From the NCBI GenBank assembly GCA_902478605.1, contig CABSLQ010000083.1, forward strand, positions 1-10,341: 10,341 nt of DNA, read 5' to 3'. The notes beneath the pieces are model-generated. The model worked only from the letters and a program-made list of their open reading frames with translations, was not told the origin of the DNA and ran no database searches. This DNA is from an uncultured Oscillospiraceae bacterium. Lineage in GTDB: Bacteria > Bacillota > Clostridia > Oscillospirales > Acutalibacteraceae. How positions within the stretch are numbered: position 1 is the stretch's first letter; every line of letters begins with the position of its first letter. The position numbers and the translations under genes were made by a program. This document shows positions 6,526-10,341 of the stretch, one piece after another.

Positions 6526-6565
6526 ACGAGACCCCCGCGGTTATGCATAACCGCGGGGGTCTCGT
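6526..6565. terminator. Bidirectional terminator, perfect 40-bp palindrome
   Basis: Positions 6526-6545 are the exact reverse complement of 6546-6565, centred on ATGCAT. The RNA stem is about 18 bp with a minimal loop and a CCCCCGCGG core. It sits between the convergent ThuA-like and BI-1 genes. Reading leftward it is followed by GTTTATTTTC, a fair U tract, so it best serves the BI-1 gene. Reading rightward the tail (ACGTTTCTG) is weak. Confidence 0.8.
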
Positions 6566-6579
6566 ACGTTTCTGTCCGG

Positions 6580-7293
6580 TTATTTGCGCCGTCCGACGAT
6601 GCGCAGCAGATAAACGAAAATGTTGATAAAATCAAGATACAGCTGCAGCGCGGAATAGATGGAGGCCTTGCATGCCAGTTCCGGATTGGCGGAAAAAGCC
6701 GCGTGATACGCCTTGATTTTCTGGGTATCGTAAGCGGTGAAGCCCAGGAAGATGGCAATGCCGATGAGGCAGACAAGGCGTTCCACTCCGGTCATGGGCA
6801 GGAACAGCGAGACTACCCAGAACACCAGCAGGAAGAGGAGGCCGGCGATGAGAATCGGCCGCCAGCCGGCGAGGTTTTTCTTGGTGAAATACCCGAAGGT
6901 CGCCAGCAGGCCGAAAAACGCCGCCGTGAGCAGAAAGATATAGATGAGACTGTAAACCTCAAAGATCAGAAAATAAACCGAGAAGACCATGCCGTTGAGA
7001 ATCGCATAGGCAAAAAACAGCACCTGGGCCGCGATGACCGACAGCTTCTGCAGACAGGCAGAAAGCACGATGACAACAAGGAGTTCGGCCGCCAGCAGGA
7101 TGAAATGCACATAGGGAATATAGAAGAGATAGACGATCGCCCCGGTGATATACCCCGTAAAGGCGGTCAGAAAGGTGATGGCCAGACCAAAGAACATCCA
7201 GAGAAAGGTTTTGACTGTATAGGTGCTCAGCGTGTCGGTTTTCCACGCCCCGCGCCCGTCCGCATACAGTCCATTGGGTTTGTAGCCTTCCAT
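6580..7293 (-). CDS. BI-1/YccA-family (TMBIM) integral membrane protein
   Basis: This is a 237-residue polytopic membrane protein of the Bax inhibitor-1 family, whose bacterial members (such as YetJ) act as pH-sensitive calcium leak channels. Seven hydrophobic segments are visible near 30-50, 55-77, 85-108, 112-132, 147-165, 172-187 and 212-233. The conserved end-of-family motifs are LGFTAYDTQKIK (183-194) and LDFINIFVYLLRIVG (220-234). D189 and D221 are the paired aspartates expected near the pore. I chose the ATG at 7293 because GGGAGGG lies 7 nt upstream. The longer in-frame start at 7314 would place that ribosome site inside the gene. It is monocistronic: a good promoter lies upstream and a palindromic terminator downstream. 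The role in this organism is unknown. Confidence 0.92.
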   Translation of the reverse strand: MEGYKPNGLYADGRGAWKTDTLSTYTVKTFLWMFFGLAITFLTAFTGYITGAIVYLFYIPYVHFILLAAELLVVIVLSACLQKLSVIAAQVLFFAYAILNGMVFSVYFLIFEVYSLIYIFLLTAAFFGLLATFGYFTKKNLAGWRPILIAGLLFLLVFWVVSLFLPMTGVERLVCLIGIAIFLGFTAYDTQKIKAYHAAFSANPELACKASIYSALQLYLDFINIFVYLLRIVGRRK

Positions 7294-7325
7294 GAAAAAT
7301 CCCTCCCGTTTCATTTTATAAAACC

Positions 7326-7354
7326 ATTGTATAAGACGATAGGAAAAAAGTCAA
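7326..7354 (-). promoter_or_regulatory. Promoter of the BI-1 family gene
   Basis: On the minus strand, TTGACT (7354-7349) is followed after exactly 17 bases by TACAAT (7331-7326). Transcription would begin close to 7319, about 26 bases before the start codon at 7293. This is a strong sigma-A-type match, which suggests constitutive expression. Confidence 0.8.
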
Positions 7355-7470
7355 TCTCCCGTAAGAAAAGAGGGGAAATATTGGAAGACTTGCGCCGCCC
7401 CGGCCGCACCGGTGGGGCAGAGCAGGCAAAATGTGTGCCTTCGCCGCCTTTGCTTTTGTAGGCTTTGCAA

Positions 7471-7488
7471 TTGACAAAATAAAAACAA
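7471..7488 (+). promoter_or_regulatory. Possible Rex-like operator overlapping the aconitase -35
   Basis: TTGACAAAATAAAAACAA is 18 bases long with TTG/CAA ends, extendable to ATTG/CAAT. It compares with the clostridial Rex consensus TTGTTAA-N4-TTAACAA at 10 of 14 defined positions. Part of the left match is forced by the -35 hexamer, but the right arm AACAAT is not. Rex is encoded in the same operon, so autoregulation is plausible, not shown. Confidence 0.35.
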
Positions 7489-7499
7489 TCCGGCATAAT
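7471..7499 (+). promoter_or_regulatory. Promoter of the aconitase-rex operon
   Basis: TTGACA (7471-7476) and CATAAT (7494-7499) are separated by 17 bases, a near-consensus sigma-A promoter. Transcription would start near 7506, only about 26 bases before the aconitase ATG. The stretch 7355-7470 between the two divergent promoters contains only a GC-rich imperfect hairpin (about 7397-7418) and no gene. Confidence 0.8.
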
Positions 7500-7531
7500 A
7501 GAAGGGATAATCGAGAGGAGTGATCCATCCC

Positions 7532-9469
7532 ATGGGAGAGACGATTGCACACAAGCTGATTCGTACCCATCTGGTCAGCGGGGACATGTCGGTGCCGGGC
7601 AGCGAAATCGGCCTGAAGATCGATCAGACGCTGACCCAGGACGCGACCGGTACGATGGCCTATTTGGAGTTTGAAGCGATGGGTGTGCCGCGTGTCAAGA
7701 CCGAGCGGTCGGTGGCGTATATTGATCACAACACCCTGCAGACCGGGTTTGAAAACGCCGACGATCACCGGTACATTCAGTCGGTTTGCAAAAAGCACGG
7801 GCTGTATTTTTCCCGTCCGGGCAACGGCATCTGCCATCAGGTGCATCTCGAGCGGTTTGGCATTCCGGGAAAGACGCTTATCGGATCGGACAGCCACACG
7901 CCCACGGGCGGCGGCATCGGCATGCTCGCTTTTGGGGCGGGCGGCCTCGACGTGGCCGTGGCGATGGGCGGCGGCACCTACTATATTTCGATGCCCCGCA
8001 TCGTGCGGATTAACCTGACCGGCCGGCTGCAGCCCTGGGTGGCGGCCAAGGACGTGATTCTCGAGGTACTGCGCCGTCTGTCGGTCAAGGGCGGTGTAGG
8101 CAAAATCATCGAATACGGCGGCGAGGGCGTCGCCACCCTGTCGGTGCCCGAGCGCGCGACCATCACCAACATGGGGGCCGAGCTGGGCGCCTCCACCTCG
8201 GTGTTTCCCTCCGACGAGGTGACCCGTGCCTTTATGAAGGCGCAGGGGCGCGAAGCCGACTGGGTGGAGCTGCAGGCGGATGCCGACGCGGTATACGACG
8301 AGGTGGTGGACATCGATCTGTCCGCCCTGCGCCCGCTGGCGGCCTGTCCGCATTCGCCCGACAATGTCAAAGCGGTGGAGGAAATCGGCCCGCTGCCGGT
8401 CAACCAGTGCTGCATCGGTTCGTGCACCAACTCCTCCCTTATGGACATGCTCAAGGTGGCGGCCATCCTCAAGGGCAAAACGGTCCATCCCGACGTGAGC
8501 TTGTCCATTGCGCCCGGTTCCAAGCAGGTATACAACATGCTGGCCGAAAACGGGGCGCTTGCGGATCTCATTGCGGCGGGCGCACGTATTCTGGAATGCG
8601 CCTGCGGTCCCTGCATCGGCATGGGGCAGTCACCCAACTCGGGCGGCGTTTCGCTGCGTACCTTTAACCGCAACTTTGAAGGCCGTTCGGGCACGGCGGA
8701 TGCGCAGGTATATCTTGTCAGCCCCGAGGTGGCGGCGGCGTCCGCGCTGACGGGCGTGTTCACCGACCCGCGCACCCTCGGCGAACCGCCGGTTATTAAG
8801 ATGCCCGACACCTTCCTCGTCAACGATAACATGATTATTCCCCCGGCGGACGAAAAGGATATGGACGCGGTGGAGATTGTCCGCGGCCCCAACATTAAGC
8901 CCTTCCCCAAGACGGCCCCGCTGCCCGAAACGGTGGAGGCTCCCGTGCTGCTCAAGGTAGGGGACAACATCACCACCGACCACATCATGCCGGCGGGTGC
9001 GAAGATTCTGCCGCTGCGCTCCAATATTCCGGCGATCTCGGAGTACTGCTTCGTGCGGTGTGATGAGGAATTCCCGGCGCGCTGCAAGGCGGCCGGAAAA
9101 GGGATTATCATCGGCGGTGCCAACTACGGCCAGGGCAGCTCCCGCGAGCATGCGGCCCTCGCCCCGTTGTATCTGGGAATTAAGGCGGTCATCGTCAAGT
9201 CCTTCGCCCGCATTCATGTGGCGAACCTCATCAACGCGGGCATCGTGCCGCTGACCTTTGCGAACGAGGCCGATTATGATCGGGTGAAGCTGGGCGACGA
9301 GCTGCGGCTGCCGGATCTGCGCCGCCGTCTGCAGGAGGGCGACGAGGTGATCCTCGAAAACCGGACAACCGGCGAGAGCTTCCCGCTGCGTGCGGGCTTC
9401 TCCAAACGGCAGGTGGATATGCTGCTGGCGGGCGGTCTGCTCGATTACACCCGCAACCAGAACGCGTAA
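7532..9469 (+). CDS. acnA: Aconitate hydratase (short, Aquifex-type)
   Basis: This 645-residue [4Fe-4S] enzyme interconverts citrate and isocitrate through cis-aconitate, in the cytoplasm. Its length fits the short Aquifex-type aconitases found in many anaerobes rather than the 890-residue AcnA. Domains 1-3 hold SDSHTPTGGGIGMLAFGAGG and the cluster cysteines C298 (GSCTNSS), C358 and C361 (CACGPCIGMG). The swivel domain 4 carries DNITTDHIMPAGA and the GANYGQGSSREHAAL active-site loop (529-543), with the catalytic Ser-Arg in GSSRE. All expected key residues are present. It is unlikely to be 3-isopropylmalate dehydratase, because large and small subunits are fused and the loop is aconitase-like. 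I chose ATG 7532, 11 nt after AGGAG. An in-frame GTG at 7520 overlaps that site. It is followed after a 45-base gap by rex. Citrate synthase and isocitrate dehydrogenase genes are not in the window. Confidence 0.94.
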   Translation: MGETIAHKLIRTHLVSGDMSVPGSEIGLKIDQTLTQDATGTMAYLEFEAMGVPRVKTERSVAYIDHNTLQTGFENADDHRYIQSVCKKHGLYFSRPGNGICHQVHLERFGIPGKTLIGSDSHTPTGGGIGMLAFGAGGLDVAVAMGGGTYYISMPRIVRINLTGRLQPWVAAKDVILEVLRRLSVKGGVGKIIEYGGEGVATLSVPERATITNMGAELGASTSVFPSDEVTRAFMKAQGREADWVELQADADAVYDEVVDIDLSALRPLAACPHSPDNVKAVEEIGPLPVNQCCIGSCTNSSLMDMLKVAAILKGKTVHPDVSLSIAPGSKQVYNMLAENGALADLIAAGARILECACGPCIGMGQSPNSGGVSLRTFNRNFEGRSGTADAQVYLVSPEVAAASALTGVFTDPRTLGEPPVIKMPDTFLVNDNMIIPPADEKDMDAVEIVRGPNIKPFPKTAPLPETVEAPVLLKVGDNITTDHIMPAGAKILPLRSNIPAISEYCFVRCDEEFPARCKAAGKGIIIGGANYGQGSSREHAALAPLYLGIKAVIVKSFARIHVANLINAGIVPLTFANEADYDRVKLGDELRLPDLRRRLQEGDEVILENRTTGESFPLRAGFSKRQVDMLLAGGLLDYTRNQNA

Positions 9470-9474
9470 AATCG

Positions 9475-9488
9475 GCGCCCGGCGGCGC
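9475..9488 (+). other. Small intercistronic hairpin between aconitase and rex
   Basis: GCGCC-CGGC-GGCGC forms a perfect 5-bp stem with a 4-base loop five bases after the aconitase stop. There is no T tract, so it is not a convincing terminator. It might stabilise the upstream message end. Genes on both sides probably share one transcript. Confidence 0.3.
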
Positions 9489-9514
9489 GGTTCCAGAAAA
9501 GGCAGGTGATGAAG

Positions 9515-10147
9515 ATGGCCAAGAACGAGCATATCTCGATGTCCGTGGTGCGCCGTCTTCCCCGATATTACCGGTTTTTATATGATTTAAAGGAAAATGG
9601 CGTCACGCGCATCTCCTCGCGCGAGCTGTCCCAGCGCATGGGGCTGACCGCTTCCCAGATCCGGCAGGACCTTAACTGCTTCGGCGGCTTTGGTCAGCAG
9701 GGATATGGGTATATGGTGGAACAGCTGTATGACGAGATCGGCCATATTCTCGGCATGGATCGGCTTTCCAATACGGTGCTGGTCGGCGCGGGCAACATGG
9801 GCAAAGCCATCGCCAATCACATGGACTTTGAAAAGCGCGGTATTCGCCTGGTGGGGATTTTTGACGATTCCCCCACCGTTATCGGCACCCAGGTGCGCGG
9901 TATGGAGGTGCGCCCCACGGCACAGCTCGAAGAGGTTTGCCGTACCGCCAAGCCGGAGGTGGCCATCCTCTGCATTCCCAAGGAGGCAGCACCCGCCATT
10001 GTCGACCGGCTCGTGGCGCTCGGCGTGCGCGGGTTCTGGAACTTCTCCCATTATGACGTAGGGTACCAGTATCCCAATGTGGTGGTGGAAAATGTCCATC
10101 TGGGGGACAGCCTTATGACGCTGTCCTATCAGCTGGGAAAGGAATAA
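9515..10147 (+). CDS. rex: Redox-sensing transcriptional repressor Rex
   Basis: This is a 210-residue DNA-binding repressor that senses the NADH/NAD ratio and derepresses fermentative and redox genes when NADH is high. The N-terminal winged helix (about 7-80) has the family hallmarks VVRRLPRYYRFL (11-22), ISSRELSQRMGLTASQIRQD (33-52) and NCFGGFGQQGYGY (54-66). The Rossmann domain has VGAGNMGKA (90-98) as the NADH-binding loop, then VGIFDDSP and the C-terminal swapped helix ending SLMTLSYQLGKE. I chose the ATG at 9515 because AGGTGAT upstream is best spaced for it and the resulting N-terminus fits the family. ATG 9509 and GTG 9506 are alternatives adding two or three residues. It is co-directional with aconitase and likely in the same operon. 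Confidence 0.95.
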   Translation: MAKNEHISMSVVRRLPRYYRFLYDLKENGVTRISSRELSQRMGLTASQIRQDLNCFGGFGQQGYGYMVEQLYDEIGHILGMDRLSNTVLVGAGNMGKAIANHMDFEKRGIRLVGIFDDSPTVIGTQVRGMEVRPTAQLEEVCRTAKPEVAILCIPKEAAPAIVDRLVALGVRGFWNFSHYDVGYQYPNVVVENVHLGDSLMTLSYQLGKE

Positions 10148-10237
10148 GACTCCTAGGCTATGCTCTGCACCTGACCCGGGCCGGGGAGCGTTGCTGCTCA
10201 CGGCCATGGCTGCGCCAGTATGTATGGCCTGGTTGTC
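10148..10237. ncRNA. Possible structured RNA downstream of rex (family not recognised)
   Basis: GACTCCTAGGCTAT (10148-10161) pairs with ATGGCCTGGTTGTC (10224-10237): 9 bp, a 2x2 mismatch, then 3 more bp. Inside, GGCCG/CGGCC and GAGC/GCTC (about 10179-10205) form a second strong hairpin. The overall shape is a rod with an internal bubble. It does not show the SRP domain IV, tRNA, tmRNA or known riboswitch motifs I looked for on either strand. No promoter of its own was found, so it may be the rex 3' UTR. Strand is uncertain. Confidence 0.3.
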
Positions 10238-10253
10238 TCTACGCTAAGAAAAG

Positions 10254-10285
10254 AACCGCTGCGGCAGATTCCTGCCGCAGCGGTT
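10254..10285 (-). terminator. Strong 14-bp terminator hairpin
   Basis: AACCGCTGCGGCAG (10254-10267) and CTGCCGCAGCGGTT (10272-10285) form a perfect 14-bp stem with an ATTC loop. Reading leftward the tail TCTTTTCTTAG is U-rich, so it may stop a minus-strand transcript entering from the right. Reading rightward the tail is only TTTC, giving a weaker stop for the aconitase-rex transcript. It is probably bidirectional. Confidence 0.7.
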
Positions 10286-10286
10286 T

Positions 10287-10302
10287 CAGCTTGTCAAAGA
10301 AG
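10287..10302 (-). repeat. 16-nt dispersed repeat, copy 2
   Basis: CAGCTTGTCAAAGAAG is the exact reverse complement of 40-55. In the minus orientation it is preceded by a GTCGCC-GAAA-GGCGGC hairpin and followed by the 14-bp stem at 10254-10285 and a T-rich tail. This is the same module order as copy 1 at the left end. Confidence 0.6.
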
Positions 10303-10331
10303 TCGCCGAAAGGCGGCATTTTTGGTATAAT
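10302..10331 (+). promoter_or_regulatory. Extended -10 promoter reading out of the window, next to a small hairpin
   Basis: TGGTATAAT (10323-10331) is an extended -10 with a perfect TATAAT. No good -35 lies 17 bases upstream, where the GTCGCC-GAAA-GGCGGC stem (10302-10317) followed by ATTTTT is found instead. That stem plus T run could be a terminator for read-through from the left. The promoter would drive a gene beyond 10341. Confidence 0.6.
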
Positions 10332-10341
10332 GGAGTAGGGT

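Noticed and set aside
7397..7418. GC-rich inverted repeat between the BI-1 and aconitase promoters
   Set aside because: The stem is imperfect, has no T tract and lies upstream of both promoters. No function is supported.
7981..9123. A 380-codon minus-strand frame inside aconitase
   Set aside because: It is a low-complexity Ser/Ala/Arg translation with no domain and is fully covered by a convincing aconitase with all catalytic motifs.
10148..10240. SRP RNA, 6S RNA or tRNA after rex
   Set aside because: No GGAA-type domain IV loop, no T-loop TTCRA motif and no recognisable 6S features could be found on either strand. It is kept only as an unknown structured region.

Overview
The window looks like chromosome of an anaerobic, fairly GC-rich Gram-positive of the Clostridia, most likely an Oscillospiraceae/Ruminococcaceae-type gut bacterium. 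This is inferred from strong AGGAGG-type ribosome binding sites, a rubrerythrin, a Rex redox repressor, an Aquifex-type short aconitase and the protein family mix. No phage, transposon, CRISPR, tRNA or rRNA signature was seen. It reads as housekeeping plus one small sugar-catabolism module.

Layout. Positions 1-90 hold two hairpin terminators, one per strand, around a 16-nt sequence that recurs inverted near the right end. On the minus strand, 91-2495 carries, in transcription order, rubrerythrin, a 57-residue protein starting one base after the rubrerythrin stop, a strong hairpin, and an Atg22/UMF1-type MFS transporter with a TTG start. A divergent intergenic region with a 16-bp palindrome separates these from a plus-strand AraC-family regulator (2691-3584). 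Next comes a promoter with a direct repeat over its -35 region, driving a three-gene operon (3689-6517): a TIM-barrel sugar isomerase/epimerase-like protein, a Gfo/Idh/MocA dehydrogenase and a ThuA-like protein. A perfect 40-bp palindrome ends this operon and also the convergent BI-1/YccA membrane protein gene (6580-7293, minus). A divergent region with two near-consensus promoters then leads into aconitase (7532-9469) and rex (9515-10147). The right end (10148-10341) has no gene: it holds a rod-like potential RNA fold, a strong hairpin, the second copy of the 16-nt sequence and an extended -10 promoter pointing out of the window.

How the genes may work together. The AraC regulator probably senses a sugar-like ligand through its cupin domain and controls the adjacent operon. 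The dehydrogenase, TIM-barrel protein and ThuA-like protein match the known gene company of 3-keto-sugar (3-keto-glycoside) processing, although no transporter or glycosidase is present here. Rubrerythrin handles peroxide in an anaerobe. Aconitase and Rex form a plausible redox-linked operon, with a possible Rex-like operator overlapping the aconitase -35 element. Nothing here is clearly a new defence or mobile system. The best candidates for novelty are the small rubrerythrin-coupled protein, the structured intergenic RNA after rex, the repeated terminator-associated motif and the MFS insertion domain.
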